Program-made: the position numbers and the translations under genes
Shown here: positions 8,405 through 17,444 of the stretch, piece by piece
Position numbering within the stretch: the stretch's first letter is position 1
Layout: each line of letters begins with the position of its first letter
Notes under the pieces: model-generated
Databases searched by the model: none
Seen by the model: the letters and a program-made list of their open reading frames with translations, nothing else
What the model was told of the DNA's origin: nothing
Source: Pseudomonas gingeri
GTDB taxonomy: Bacteria > Pseudomonadota > Gammaproteobacteria > Pseudomonadales > Pseudomonadaceae
Length of the DNA: 64,000 bases
Direction: 5' to 3'
NCBI RefSeq assembly: GCF_013385425.1
Contig: NZ_JACAQA010000018.1
Location: 124,001-188,000, forward strand

Positions 8405-10231
8405 ATGCCTGATCTTTCCAACGAACCCCAGAGCGCGATCGAGGCCCACGGCGTCATTGGCGACATGAGTAGCGCCGCGCTGGTCAACGATCGCGGCAGC
8501 GTCGACTTTTTCTGCTGGCCGGCTTTCGACAGCCCCTCGATCTTCTGCGCCTTGCTCGACAGCCCCGAAGCCGGGATTTTCCAACTGGCCCCGGACCTGC
8601 CCGATGCCCGTCGCGAACAGATCTACCTGCCGGACACCAATGTCCTGCAAACCCGCTGGCTGAGCGCCAGCGCGGTGGTGGAAATCACCGATCTGCTGCC
8701 GGTCAGCGATGATGAAAACGACCTGCCGATGCTGATCCGTCGGGTCCGGGTGATCAGCGGCCGGGCCACCTTCCATGTGCGTTGCGCCGTGCGCCATGAC
8801 TATGCCCGCGCCGCGACCCGTGCCCGTCTCGACGGCGACGATGTGTGCTTCGAGGCGCCGGGCCAGCCGAGTCTGCGCCTGTGCTCCGACCAACCGCTGC
8901 AACTGGAGCGGCAGGCCGCCGTCGCCCGCTTCACCCTGGAACAGCAACAGAACGCCGAATTCCTCCTCGGTGCGGTCGACGATCCACGCATCAAGGTCGG
9001 CAGCAGTGACCTCGCCCTGCAACGCACCTTGACCTTCTGGCGCCATTGGCTCGGACGCTCGAACTATCGCGGGCGCTGGCGCGAAGCGGTCAACCGCTCG
9101 GCCCTGGCCCTCAAGCTGCTGACCTCGCGCAAGCACGGCGCGATCCTCGCCGCCGTTACCTTCGGCCTGCCGGAAAGCCCCGGCGGCCAGCGTAACTGGG
9201 ACTATCGCTATACCTGGATCCGCGACGCCTCCTTCACCATCTACGCCTTTATGCGCCTGGGTTATGTCGAGGAAGCCAACGGTTTCATGCGCTGGTTGCG
9301 CGGACGGGTCGGCGATTGCAGCGATCAGCCGTTGAAGCTGAACATTCTCTACGCCATCGATGGCACCCAGGAACTGCCGGAAACCGAACTGACGCACCTG
9401 TCCGGCCACGGTAATGCCCGTCCGGTGCGTATCGGCAACCAGGCCTACGAGCAGGTCCAGCTGGATATCTTCGGCGAGTTGCTGGACGCGGTGTACCTGA
9501 CCAACAAATACGGCGAGGCGATTTCCCATGAAGGCTGGCTGCATGTCGGCCAGATTGTCGATCAGGTCTGCGACACCTGGAACCAGACCGATGTCGGGAT
9601 CTGGGAAATGCGCGGCGAGAAACACCACTTCCTGCACTCGCGGCTGATGTGCTGGGTCGCCCTGGACCGCGCCATTCGCCTGGCCTCCAAGCGCTCGCTG
9701 CCGGCCCCGTTCGCCCGCTGGGACCAGACTCGCCAGGCGATCCACGCCGATATCTGGAGCAACTTCTGGAACGCCGAACGTGGACATTTCGTCCAGCATA
9801 TCGGCGGCACCGGCCTCGACGGCTCGATGCTGCTGATGCCACTGGTGCGCTTTGTCGGCGCCACCGATCCGCGCTGGCTGGCGACCCTGGAGGCGATCCA
9901 GAAAAGCCTGGTGCGCGACGGCATGGTCTATCGCTATCGCAACGACGATCACCCCATCGACGGCTTGCCGGGCAGCGAAGGGGCCTTCGCCGCCTGCTCA
10001 TTCTGGTACGTCGAATGCCTGGCCCGGGCCGGACGGGTGGAGCAGGCGCATCTGGAGTTCGAGCAACTGCTGCGCTATGCCAACCCGCTGGGACTCTACG
10101 CCGAAGAGCTCGACCCGCAAGCCCGACACCTCGGTAATACCCCGCAAGCACTGACCCACCTGGCGCTGATCAGCGCCGCGTGTTTCCTCGACCGCAAACT
10201 CAGCGGCGAGGTTACGCCGTGGCAACCCTGA
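8405..10231 (+). CDS. glycoside hydrolase family 15 protein (glucoamylase/trehalase-like)
   Basis: 608 aa, standard length for bacterial cytosolic GH15. N-terminal beta-sandwich (IEAHGVIGDMSSAALVNDRGSVDFFCWP is characteristic) and a C-terminal (alpha/alpha)6 barrel with NWDYRYTWIRDASFTIYA, GIWEMRGEKHHFLHSRL and LPGSEGAFAACSFWYVE, the last two probably bearing the catalytic Glu residues. GGAG 10 bases before ATG. No signal peptide. Likely acts on alpha-glucans or trehalose. Confidence 0.9.
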   Translation: MPDLSNEPQSAIEAHGVIGDMSSAALVNDRGSVDFFCWPAFDSPSIFCALLDSPEAGIFQLAPDLPDARREQIYLPDTNVLQTRWLSASAVVEITDLLPVSDDENDLPMLIRRVRVISGRATFHVRCAVRHDYARAATRARLDGDDVCFEAPGQPSLRLCSDQPLQLERQAAVARFTLEQQQNAEFLLGAVDDPRIKVGSSDLALQRTLTFWRHWLGRSNYRGRWREAVNRSALALKLLTSRKHGAILAAVTFGLPESPGGQRNWDYRYTWIRDASFTIYAFMRLGYVEEANGFMRWLRGRVGDCSDQPLKLNILYAIDGTQELPETELTHLSGHGNARPVRIGNQAYEQVQLDIFGELLDAVYLTNKYGEAISHEGWLHVGQIVDQVCDTWNQTDVGIWEMRGEKHHFLHSRLMCWVALDRAIRLASKRSLPAPFARWDQTRQAIHADIWSNFWNAERGHFVQHIGGTGLDGSMLLMPLVRFVGATDPRWLATLEAIQKSLVRDGMVYRYRNDDHPIDGLPGSEGAFAACSFWYVECLARAGRVEQAHLEFEQLLRYANPLGLYAEELDPQARHLGNTPQALTHLALISAACFLDRKLSGEVTPWQP

Positions 10232-10292
10232 CGCCGCTTGCTGAACCCATATCTTGTGAGGGGCGGTGCTTGTGTGGGAGCGGAGCTTTTCA

Positions 10293-10313
10293 GATTGAAT
10301 ATCCTTTTCAATC
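10293..10313. promoter_or_regulatory. 7-7-7 inverted repeat upstream of mntH
   Basis: GATTGAA-N7-TTCAATC lies about 70-90 bases before the probable mntH start. Its position fits an operator for a metal-responsive repressor (Mur/Fur or MntR), but the sequence does not closely match a known consensus. A half REP element (GTGGGAGCGGAGCTT) sits immediately upstream. Confidence 0.35.
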
Positions 10314-10385
10314 ACCTCGATAGCTTGGGCCATGCGCGCCAAACGTCTAAGCTGGCATTTCCCGCCTGTTGTTCTGGAACGCCGT

Positions 10386-11711
10386 GTGAAATTCAGCCTG
10401 CCGAAAGTTGCCACCGCCCCCTTCTGTCCCTCTGAAGTGAACGGCTCCATTGCTGTCGACCGCGGGGCACCGTTCTTCAAGCGCGCCCTGCGCTTCGCCG
10501 GGCCCGGCCTGCTGATTTCCATCGGTTACATGGACCCGGGCAACTGGGCCACGGCGATCGAGGCCGGCTCGCGTTACGGCTACAACCTGCTGTTCGTGGT
10601 GCTGCTGGCGAGCCTCGCCGGGATGGCGGTGCAATGCCTTTGCTCGCGCCTGGGGATCGCCACCGGCCGCGACCTGGCGCAGCTCTGCCGCGAGCGCTAC
10701 AGCCCGCGCTCCGCCAAACTCCAATGGCTGCTGGCGGAAATCTCGATCATCGCCACGGACCTGGCCGAAGTCCTCGGTTGTGCCCTGGCCTTTCATCTGC
10801 TGCTGGGCTGCTCGCTGACCTTCGGCATTGCCCTGACGGCCTTCGATACGGTGCTGATCCTGGCCCTGCAGAACCGCGGCTTCCGGCGCCTGGAAGCGAT
10901 CATGCTGGTGCTGGTGGCGACCATCGGCGTGTGTTTTTTCATCGAACTGGTGCTGATCAAACCCTACTGGCCGGACGTGTTCCAGGGTTTCAAGCCGTCC
11001 CTCTCGGCCATCAACGACGCCGCACCGCTGTACCTGGCCATCGGTATTCTCGGGGCCACGGTGATGCCCCATAACCTCTACCTGCACACCTCGGTGGTGC
11101 AGACCCGGCTGATCGGCACGGACCTGGCCAGCCGCCAGGACGCTGTGCAACTGGCGCGCATCGACACCCTGGGTTCCCTGGCCCTGGCCTTGCTGGTCAA
11201 CGCAGCGATCCTGATCCTGGCCGCGGCGGCCTTCCACCAGAACGGGCATACCGCCGTGGTGGAGATCCAGGACGCCTACCACCTGCTCGACCCGCTGGTG
11301 GGCGGCGCGTTCGCCAGCACTTTATTCGGCATCGCGCTGCTGGCGTCCGGACAGAGCTCGACCTTTACCGGCACCATCGCCGGCCAGGTGATCATGGAAG
11401 GCTACCTGAACCTGAAGATTCCCTGCTGGCAGCGCCGCTTGATCACCCGTGGCCTGGCACTGATCCCGGCCTTTGTCGGGGTCTGGCTGATGGGCGAAGA
11501 CGCGGTGGGCAAATTGCTGGTGCTGAGCCAGGTGGTGCTGAGCCTGCAGTTGCCCTTTGCGCTGTACCCGTTGATCCGCATGACCGGCGATGAACGCCTG
11601 ATGGGACCTTTCGTCAATCGCTGGTACACCAAGGCTCTGGCCTGGGGGTTGTTCGTGGTGATCAGTGCGGCGAATGCCTGGCTGATCGTGCAACTGTTCG
11701 CCGCGGACTGA
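10386..11711 (+). CDS. mntH: Nramp-family divalent metal (Mn2+) transporter MntH
   Basis: Proton-coupled Mn2+/Fe2+ importer of the inner membrane. The Nramp metal site is visible as MDPGNWAT in helix 1, and the helix-6 element VMPHNLYLH (MPH motif) is intact. Eleven hydrophobic segments are expected. The frame starts at ATG 10332, but GTG 10386 (GTG AAA TTC, after GGAA) is preferred since the first 18 residues look untranslated and the remainder matches the family start; 441 aa from GTG. Expression is probably under metal control. Confidence 0.9.
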   Translation: MKFSLPKVATAPFCPSEVNGSIAVDRGAPFFKRALRFAGPGLLISIGYMDPGNWATAIEAGSRYGYNLLFVVLLASLAGMAVQCLCSRLGIATGRDLAQLCRERYSPRSAKLQWLLAEISIIATDLAEVLGCALAFHLLLGCSLTFGIALTAFDTVLILALQNRGFRRLEAIMLVLVATIGVCFFIELVLIKPYWPDVFQGFKPSLSAINDAAPLYLAIGILGATVMPHNLYLHTSVVQTRLIGTDLASRQDAVQLARIDTLGSLALALLVNAAILILAAAAFHQNGHTAVVEIQDAYHLLDPLVGGAFASTLFGIALLASGQSSTFTGTIAGQVIMEGYLNLKIPCWQRRLITRGLALIPAFVGVWLMGEDAVGKLLVLSQVVLSLQLPFALYPLIRMTGDERLMGPFVNRWYTKALAWGLFVVISAANAWLIVQLFAAD

Positions 11712-11805
11712 GGCAATGACGTCACGCCGTGTCGCTTCCCATCAAGCGGCCACGGCTGACAGCCCTAGACTCCTGGACATCATCCGCCGGGATCAGGAGT
11801 CCAGC

Positions 11806-12552
11806 ATGAACATCGCCACCGAGGCGTCATCCCCACAGACGTTGTTGCGCCGGGAGCTGGCCTGCGCCTTTCGCTGGGCCGCACGGCTGGGGTTGCACGA
11901 GTCGATCGCCAACCACTTCAGCGTGGCGCTGTCGGCGGATGGGCGGGAGTTTCTGATCAATCCCTACGGCCGACATTTCTCGCGGATCAGGGCCAGTGAC
12001 CTGTTGCTGGTCAAGGCCGACGATCCGTCGAGCCTGGCGGGCCCGAACGCACCGGACATCACCGCCTCGGCCTTGCACAGCGCGCTGCATCGCAACCAGC
12101 CCCATGCTCGCTGCATCCTGCACACCCATTCGAAATATGCCACCGCGCTGGCCTGCCTGGCGGATTCAAGCCTGCCGCCCATCGAGCAGAATGCCATGCG
12201 TTTTTTCGAGCGGGTGGCAATCGATGACGGATTCGATGGCATGGGCCTGGGGGACGAGGCCGAGCGGGTCAGCCGGCTGCTGGGGGACAAGCCGATTCTG
12301 TTGATGGGCAACCATGGCCTGTTGGTGGCAGCGCCCAGCGTGGCCCAGGCCTTCGATGATCTGTATTACTTCGAGCGGGCGTGCGAGGTGTATATCACCG
12401 CGTTGTCGACGGGAAGGCCATTGCGTATCGCCAGCGACGAGGTGGCGCGCAAGACTGCGCGGCAATGGCTGGACTATCCGGGGTTTGCCGAGAAGCATTT
12501 CGCGGCGTTGTTGGGGATTCTCGAGGAAGAGGAACCAGGGTTTGCGCACTAG
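11806..12552 (+). CDS. class II aldolase/adducin family protein
   Basis: 248 aa. Zinc-binding histidines are seen in LHTHSKYAT and in LLMGNHGLLV, the family's HxH plus distal His. The substrate pocket residues in ESIANHFSV and NPYGRHFS fit the aldolase/decarboxylase fold. ATG 11806 is chosen over 11716 because AGGAG lies 6 bases upstream. Members without an obvious pathway partner are usually annotated as hypothetical aldolases; substrate unknown. Confidence 0.87.
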   Translation: MNIATEASSPQTLLRRELACAFRWAARLGLHESIANHFSVALSADGREFLINPYGRHFSRIRASDLLLVKADDPSSLAGPNAPDITASALHSALHRNQPHARCILHTHSKYATALACLADSSLPPIEQNAMRFFERVAIDDGFDGMGLGDEAERVSRLLGDKPILLMGNHGLLVAAPSVAQAFDDLYYFERACEVYITALSTGRPLRIASDEVARKTARQWLDYPGFAEKHFAALLGILEEEEPGFAH

Positions 12553-12570
12553 CCAGCGGCCATCACGGAA

Positions 12571-12702
12571 CCTGTAGGAGCATGGCTTGCCAGCGAAGCT
12601 TTTGGCGGTCTCGAGGGCCTCTTCGCGGGCAAGCCCTGCTCCTACAGGTTCGTGTCATACACAAAATGGGTGAACGACAGAAGACTGTAGGAGCAGGGCT
12701 TG
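12571..12702. repeat. REP cluster (three REP copies)
   Basis: Inverted pair 12571-12598 / 12621-12648 (first arm degenerate: CATGGCTTGCCAGCG) and a third half-copy, TGTAGGAGCAGGGCTTG, at 12686-12702. It fills the gap between two convergent genes. Confidence 0.88.
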
Positions 12703-12708
12703 TCGGCC

Positions 12709-13767
12709 TCACTCCTCCATCAGCGAGGAGCGCGGTTCGCGACTCAGCGGCTGGCGCATCACCGGCGCACTGAATACCTGGCTGCGGTCCTCGCTCGGTG
12801 GACAACCGAAACGCGCGCGGTAGGTGCGGGAGAAATGCTCCAGCGAACCGAACCCCGAACAGGCCGCGACCTGGGCCACACTCATGCGGGTCTGTTGCAA
12901 CAGGTTATGGGCCCGCGCCAGGCGCAGGCTCATGTAGTACTTGAGCGGTGACAGCCCGGTGTGTTGCTTGAACTGGCGCTCCAGTTGGCGCTGGGACAAA
13001 CCGACCTTGGCGGCAATCGCCTCGCAGTCCAGTGGCTCCTCCAGCGCCTGCTCCATCAACTGCACCGCACGGCGCATCTTGGCGCTGGACAACCGGGTAC
13101 TCGCCAAACCGTCGTCGAGCTGGTTGTCCAACGGCTGGCGCACGCGGCCCATCAGCAGGTGCATGGCAATCTCGCGGGCCAGGTCGCTGTCCACGCTCTG
13201 CCCCAGCCAACTGATCATCATGTCCAGGGTCGAGGTGGCACCGGCACAGGTCAGGCGCTGGCGCTCCAGGGTATAGAGCTGGGTACGGGCCTTCACCCGT
13301 GGGTAGCTTTCCTGGAAACCCTGCCAGTTGTCCCAGTGCACCGCCGCTTCATAGCCGTCCAGCACGCCGGCGGCGGCCAGCAGTTCGGTGCCGGTTTCCA
13401 CCCCCATCAACACCGCACCGAACAGTGCCTGCTTGCGCAACCAGCTTTTCAGCGATTGATTGCGGCTGTGCTTATGCACGTCGAAACTGGCGATCACCAG
13501 GCAGGCGTCAAAGCCCTGCCCGGCGTCGAGGGTGCCGGCGACCAGGGTGGACAAGCCGTTACTGGCGAGGACCGGCTGACCGTCGAGGGACAGCAGGGTC
13601 CATTCGAAAAGCGGGCGCTGGGTCAGCCAGTTGGCAATCGCCAGCGGTTCGATGACCGCCGCCAGGCCCAGGTGGGAGAACGACGGCAACAGCAAGACGG
13701 CGATACTCAAGGGCGCCGCATCGGCGCGGCGCCAGTCGGGTGGCTGAGTACTGGTTTGCGGGTTCAT
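12709..13767 (-). CDS. GlxA/GbdR-type AraC-family regulator
   Basis: 352 aa. DJ-1/PfpI-like N-terminal domain in which the usual nucleophile Cys position reads GVETGTELLAA (no Cys), then AraC HTHs at the C-terminus (IAAKVGLSQRQLERQFKQHTG; VAQVAACSGFGSLEHFSRTYRARFG). The overall layout resembles Pseudomonas GbdR/CdhR/ArgR regulators of quaternary-amine and arginine catabolism. SD AGAGG lies 7 bases before the ATG. It is downstream on the same strand as the GMC oxidoreductase and Rieske genes and is their likely regulator. Confidence 0.88.
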   Translation of the reverse strand: MNPQTSTQPPDWRRADAAPLSIAVLLLPSFSHLGLAAVIEPLAIANWLTQRPLFEWTLLSLDGQPVLASNGLSTLVAGTLDAGQGFDACLVIASFDVHKHSRNQSLKSWLRKQALFGAVLMGVETGTELLAAAGVLDGYEAAVHWDNWQGFQESYPRVKARTQLYTLERQRLTCAGATSTLDMMISWLGQSVDSDLAREIAMHLLMGRVRQPLDNQLDDGLASTRLSSAKMRRAVQLMEQALEEPLDCEAIAAKVGLSQRQLERQFKQHTGLSPLKYYMSLRLARAHNLLQQTRMSVAQVAACSGFGSLEHFSRTYRARFGCPPSEDRSQVFSAPVMRQPLSREPRSSLMEE

Positions 13768-13834
13768 CGCTAGCCTCTTTGACGGGCTCTACGGTTGATT
13801 TCAGTGCAGGGATCTCCCACGCCTCCTGTGGGAG

Positions 13835-13875
13835 CTTGACCGTCCCTTGAAATGATTTTCAAAAAAACGGTCAAG
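13835..13875. promoter_or_regulatory. nested double palindrome
   Basis: Outer arms CTTGACCGT (13835-13843) and ACGGTCAAG (13867-13875) enclose an inner palindrome TTGAAA-TGAT-TTTCAA (13847-13862). It lies between the regulator at 12709-13767 and the end of the GMC gene. It could be an operator for the regulator gene or a stem-loop terminator of the GMC unit. Flanking fragments resemble a decayed REP (CTGTGGGAGC, GCTCCTACA). Confidence 0.5.
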
Positions 13876-13928
13876 ACAATTGCTCCTACAAGGTTCCGTG
13901 GGGGGGTCAATATATCGGACCGCAGCTC

Positions 13929-15590
13929 TCAACGTTGCTCGGTTTGCCAGTGCGGATGTATCCACACCGGCGCCCGCGCAGCCGGCAAAGGCGAGCGCCC
14001 ACGAATCAGATCGCTGGCCTTCTCCGCGATCATCACCGTCGGCGCATTGGTGTTGCCGCTGACAATCACCGGCATGATCGAGGCATCCACTACCCTCAAT
14101 CCTTCCACGCCATGGACCCGCAACTCTGGATCGACCACCGCCTCGGGATCGTCGCCAGGCCCCATCTTGCAGGTACCGCTGGCATGGTAGCCGGTTTCGG
14201 TGACACGCCGGGCCCAGGCGTCGAGCTGCGCATCGCTTTGCGCCTGGGCACCGGGCACCAGTTCCTCCCCCGCAAACGCCGCCATCGCCGGCTGCCCGAT
14301 GATTTCCCGCACCAGCCGCGCCCCCGCCCGCATATCGGCACGGTCCTGCTCGGTACTGAGGTAGTTGAACAGAATCCGCGGCGGCTGGCGTGGATCGCTG
14401 CTGCCGAGGGTGACCCGGCCCAGGCTGCTGGGGCGCATCAGGTCGATATGCACCTGGAACGCATGGGCCGGCACCAGGTCGACGCTGCCGGGCTTGACCG
14501 CCAGGGGCATGAAGGTCAGTTGCAGGTCCGGATGCTCGACCCCGGCCCGCGAGCGGATAAATGCCCCGGCCTCGAAGTGATTGCTGGCCGCCGGACCGTC
14601 GTGACTGACGAACCAACGGGCACCGATCCACCATTTGCCCGGCGCGGTGGTCCAGGGGTAGAGCGACACCGGCCGTTTGCACAGGTACTGCACCACGGCG
14701 TCGGGATGGTCGTTGAGGCGTCGGCCGACACCCGGCAGATCATGCCGGACCGGCAGGCCGAGATCACGCAACTCGGCGGCCGGACCTATGCCGGACAACA
14801 GCAGCAACTGCGGCGAATTGATCGCCCCCGCCGTCAACAACACCTCGCGCCGGGCCCGGGCCTGCCAGACATGGCCGTTCTGCTCGTATTCCAGGCCATG
14901 GGCGCGCTTGTCCTTGAACAGGATCCGCAACGCCAGGGCGCCAGTGGCCACCTGTACATTGCCGCGCAGCAGGGCCTCTCGCAGATAACCCTTGGAGGTA
15001 CTCCAGCGCTTGCCGCCACGGGTGGTGCGATCCACCGGGCCGAAGCCTTCCTGGCGATAACCATTGAGATCGTTGCTCGGCGCATAACCGGCCTCGACCC
15101 CGGCCTCGACGAAGGCCGCACACAACGGCGTACCGATATCCCCCGGGGTGACATGCAAATGCCCCTGGGCGCCGCGGTAGGTATCCGGCCCCTCGGCATG
15201 GGCTTGGGCACGGATAAAGTACGGCAGCACCTCCTGGTAACTCCAGCCACTGCAGCCCTGGGCGGCCCATTGATCGTAGTCGCGGGCGTGACCACGGATA
15301 TAGACCATGCCATTGATCGACGATGAGCCTCCCAGGGTGCGCCCGCGCGGCGTGCCGATCCGACGCCCGTCGAGCCCCGGTTCTGGCTCGGACAGATAGC
15401 TCCAGTTATAACGACTGCCGCCAACGACTATGCCCACCGCCGACGGCATATCGATGGTCCAGCTGCTGTCGGCGGGCCCGGCTTCCAGCAGTAGGATGCG
15501 CACGTCCGGGTCCTCTCCCAGGCGATGGGCCAGGACACAACCGGCGGAGCCGGCACCGACAATCAGGTAATCGAATTCGTGTTCGGACAT
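13929..15590 (-). CDS. GMC-family (choline dehydrogenase-like) oxidoreductase
   Basis: 553 aa FAD enzyme oxidising an alcohol. Dinucleotide motif LIVGAGSAGCVLAHRL at the N-terminus, GMC signature regions GGSSSINGMVYIRG and GAINSPQLLLLSGIG, and a C-terminal HASGTCKMG with active-site His followed by VVDASIMPVIVSGNTNAP. The frame extends to 15725, but ATG 15590 begins the normal FAD domain. It follows the Rieske gene by 61 bases on the same strand and is probably co-transcribed. It resembles BetA in length, but no betaine-aldehyde dehydrogenase is adjacent, so BetA is not assigned. Confidence 0.88.
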   Translation of the reverse strand: MSEHEFDYLIVGAGSAGCVLAHRLGEDPDVRILLLEAGPADSSWTIDMPSAVGIVVGGSRYNWSYLSEPEPGLDGRRIGTPRGRTLGGSSSINGMVYIRGHARDYDQWAAQGCSGWSYQEVLPYFIRAQAHAEGPDTYRGAQGHLHVTPGDIGTPLCAAFVEAGVEAGYAPSNDLNGYRQEGFGPVDRTTRGGKRWSTSKGYLREALLRGNVQVATGALALRILFKDKRAHGLEYEQNGHVWQARARREVLLTAGAINSPQLLLLSGIGPAAELRDLGLPVRHDLPGVGRRLNDHPDAVVQYLCKRPVSLYPWTTAPGKWWIGARWFVSHDGPAASNHFEAGAFIRSRAGVEHPDLQLTFMPLAVKPGSVDLVPAHAFQVHIDLMRPSSLGRVTLGSSDPRQPPRILFNYLSTEQDRADMRAGARLVREIIGQPAMAAFAGEELVPGAQAQSDAQLDAWARRVTETGYHASGTCKMGPGDDPEAVVDPELRVHGVEGLRVVDASIMPVIVSGNTNAPTVMIAEKASDLIRGRSPLPAARAPVWIHPHWQTEQR

Positions 15591-15651
15591 GACCGGGCGT
15601 ACTCCATCGCAAGGTTCAGACGAGCAGCGGCGCGGCTCGCCCCGGGGCGTT

Positions 15652-16821
15652 TCAGCGGTCGTTCTGGCCGTGAATACCCTGGAACACCAGCCGATGAAAG
15701 TGATGCACCAGGTGTTCGCTTTCATTGCTGCGCTGGGCGTCGATCATGTAGCGGCCCTGATCGTAGCCCAGGGAGCGCAGGCCCTTCTGCACCGAGATAT
15801 TCAGGGCGATATCCTCGGGGCCCAGATCCTCGTTCATCCACTTCATGCAGGCGCTGCTGACCTCGGCGGTGCGAGCATTGGAGGAGTAATAGCCGAAGCG
15901 CAGCAGCGAGCGCTCGGCATCCAGCGGAATCATCATGAACGAGCCGAGGAACTCGGAAAACGGGAAGGTATAGAAGGTATTGTTCGGCCACAGGCCGATA
16001 TTGAAAAAGCATTCCTCGGGGTTCAGGTCGCTTCGCAGTTTCACCCCATAAGCTTCGGTGGCAGCGAGATTGGCCGGCGCGGCGTAGGTCCACCAGTTGT
16101 CGCGTTTGGTCAACTGGTAGCCCTTGAAGTCAATGAGTTTGGCCAGGTCGATATGACAAGGCCCGGAAAGCTTGAAGTGATAACCCTCGATGGAGTTGTC
16201 CATGATCACCTTCCAGTTGGCCGGCACGATCACATCCTGTTCTTCAATCAGTTGCATGCGGACAAGGTCGGGAAAGACCCGGCGCATTTCCTCGTCGGCC
16301 CCGGGAAACAGTTCGCGCAACGACGCTGCCTCGGGGTCCAGGTTGAAGTAGATAAAACCGCCCAGTTCCTCGGTCCTCACCTTGGGGATATTGAACTGCC
16401 GCAACTCGAAATTTTTCATCCGCTCGCAACGTGGTGCACCTCGCAGGCCGCCATCCATTTCATAACACCAGGAATGGTAGGCACAACGTACCACCCCGCC
16501 GGTGGTGCCACGACGCTGTTCGAGCAAGCGGTTGCCGCGATGCTGGCAGACATTATGGAAGGCATGGATCTGCCCCTGCCGATTACAGGCCACCACGATG
16601 CTCTGGTCGAACAGGTCGCAGACCACGTACTGCCCCGGCTCGGCGAACTCGTTCTTGTGCCCGGCCACATGCCAGGCGCGCATGAAGATATTGTCGCGCT
16701 CAGCCTGGAACAGCCCCTCATCGAAGAAATACCGCGACGGCAAGGTGAAGGCTTCTTCGGGATCCTGCTGATCCCAACCTTCGACCCCGGATTGTTGTTT
16801 CTGGATATGAATCGGTTGCAT
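15652..16821 (-). CDS. Rieske-type aromatic ring-hydroxylating oxygenase, alpha subunit
   Basis: 389 aa. Rieske [2Fe-2S] ligands are Cys92/His94 (NVCQHRGN) and Cys113/His116 (CAYHSWCY). The mononuclear iron site is His215 and His223 (IEGYHFKLSGPCH), with bridging Asp208 in NWKVIMDNS. GAGGAG 8 bases before ATG. Related enzymes include glycine betaine, stachydrine and carnitine oxygenases, which fits a GbdR-like regulator and a choline-dehydrogenase-like neighbour; that assignment is inference. No reductase partner gene is in the window. Confidence 0.88.
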   Translation of the reverse strand: MQPIHIQKQQSGVEGWDQQDPEEAFTLPSRYFFDEGLFQAERDNIFMRAWHVAGHKNEFAEPGQYVVCDLFDQSIVVACNRQGQIHAFHNVCQHRGNRLLEQRRGTTGGVVRCAYHSWCYEMDGGLRGAPRCERMKNFELRQFNIPKVRTEELGGFIYFNLDPEAASLRELFPGADEEMRRVFPDLVRMQLIEEQDVIVPANWKVIMDNSIEGYHFKLSGPCHIDLAKLIDFKGYQLTKRDNWWTYAAPANLAATEAYGVKLRSDLNPEECFFNIGLWPNNTFYTFPFSEFLGSFMMIPLDAERSLLRFGYYSSNARTAEVSSACMKWMNEDLGPEDIALNISVQKGLRSLGYDQGRYMIDAQRSNESEHLVHHFHRLVFQGIHGQNDR

Positions 16822-17071
16822 GGACGTGCTCCTCGACCAGATTTGAGCGCTCGGTTCGGCTGCCGGCGTTGAAACCTAATCTAGAGCAGCCTCCCGGGCC
16901 GGGATTGATGGAAAACGACTCGTTCGATAGAGAAAACATCAACCGCGACCGACAGCAATCGTCCGACAAATCTCGCCCCCAAGAGCTGCAAACACAAAGG
17001 AAATACCCCACAAAGCGACTGTCAGGACTCAACTAGGGTGAAGAGCAGACACATATTCTCTCTTTCAATCT

Positions 17072-17090
17072 ATACGTTAGTAGCGTACAA
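17072..17090. promoter_or_regulatory. inverted repeat before the toxin-antitoxin operon
   Basis: A TACGTTA...TAGCGTA imperfect palindrome immediately precedes the toxin start, the expected place for autorepression by the antitoxin. The surrounding 270 bases (16822-17093), shared with the divergent Rieske gene, hold no other gene that I can see. Confidence 0.45.
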
Positions 17091-17093
17091 ATA

Positions 17094-17444
17094 ATGAATG
17101 CTCTGGTTATCGAACTCCCTCCCTTCGAGCGTCATCGCAGAGCCTACCTGGGCGACGAGGCGTTCCACTGTTTTCAACTCGCCTTGTTGCGCAACCCTGA
17201 AGCCGGCGAGGTCATCCAGGGCACCGGTGGGCTACGCAAGGTCCGTTGCATGGACATGAAGCGGCAAAAAGGTAAACGGGGCGGCATCCGGGTGATCTAT
17301 TACAAATGGCCGCCAGGTTTCCAGTTCTGGCTGTTCACCCTGTACGACAAAGACCAGCAGGACGATTTGAGCCCGCAGCAGAAGGGAATCCTGAAGCGGC
17401 TTCTGGACACAGAGATAGAGGCGAGAAACCATCATGAAGCGTGA
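17094..17444 (+). CDS. RelE/HigB-family toxin of a type II toxin-antitoxin system
   Basis: 116 aa, basic, with the RelE/ParE ribonuclease fold pattern: GTGGLRKVRCMDMKRQKGKRGGIRVIYY, then a Phe-rich strand (QFWLFTLYDKDQQDDLS) and a C-terminal helix. Toxins of this type cleave ribosome-bound mRNA. It is the first gene of a two-gene operon and overlaps the antitoxin gene by 11 bases; toxin-first order is typical of HigBA. Confidence 0.85.
   Translation: MNALVIELPPFERHRRAYLGDEAFHCFQLALLRNPEAGEVIQGTGGLRKVRCMDMKRQKGKRGGIRVIYYKWPPGFQFWLFTLYDKDQQDDLSPQQKGILKRLLDTEIEARNHHEA

Noticed and set aside
13929..15590. assignment as choline dehydrogenase BetA
   Set aside because: No betB, betI or choline transporter next to it, and the neighbours are a Rieske oxygenase and a GbdR-like regulator; family-level call only.
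16822..17093. possible phage or genomic-island edge next to the toxin-antitoxin pair
   Set aside because: No integrase, attachment repeat, tRNA or base-composition change was seen.
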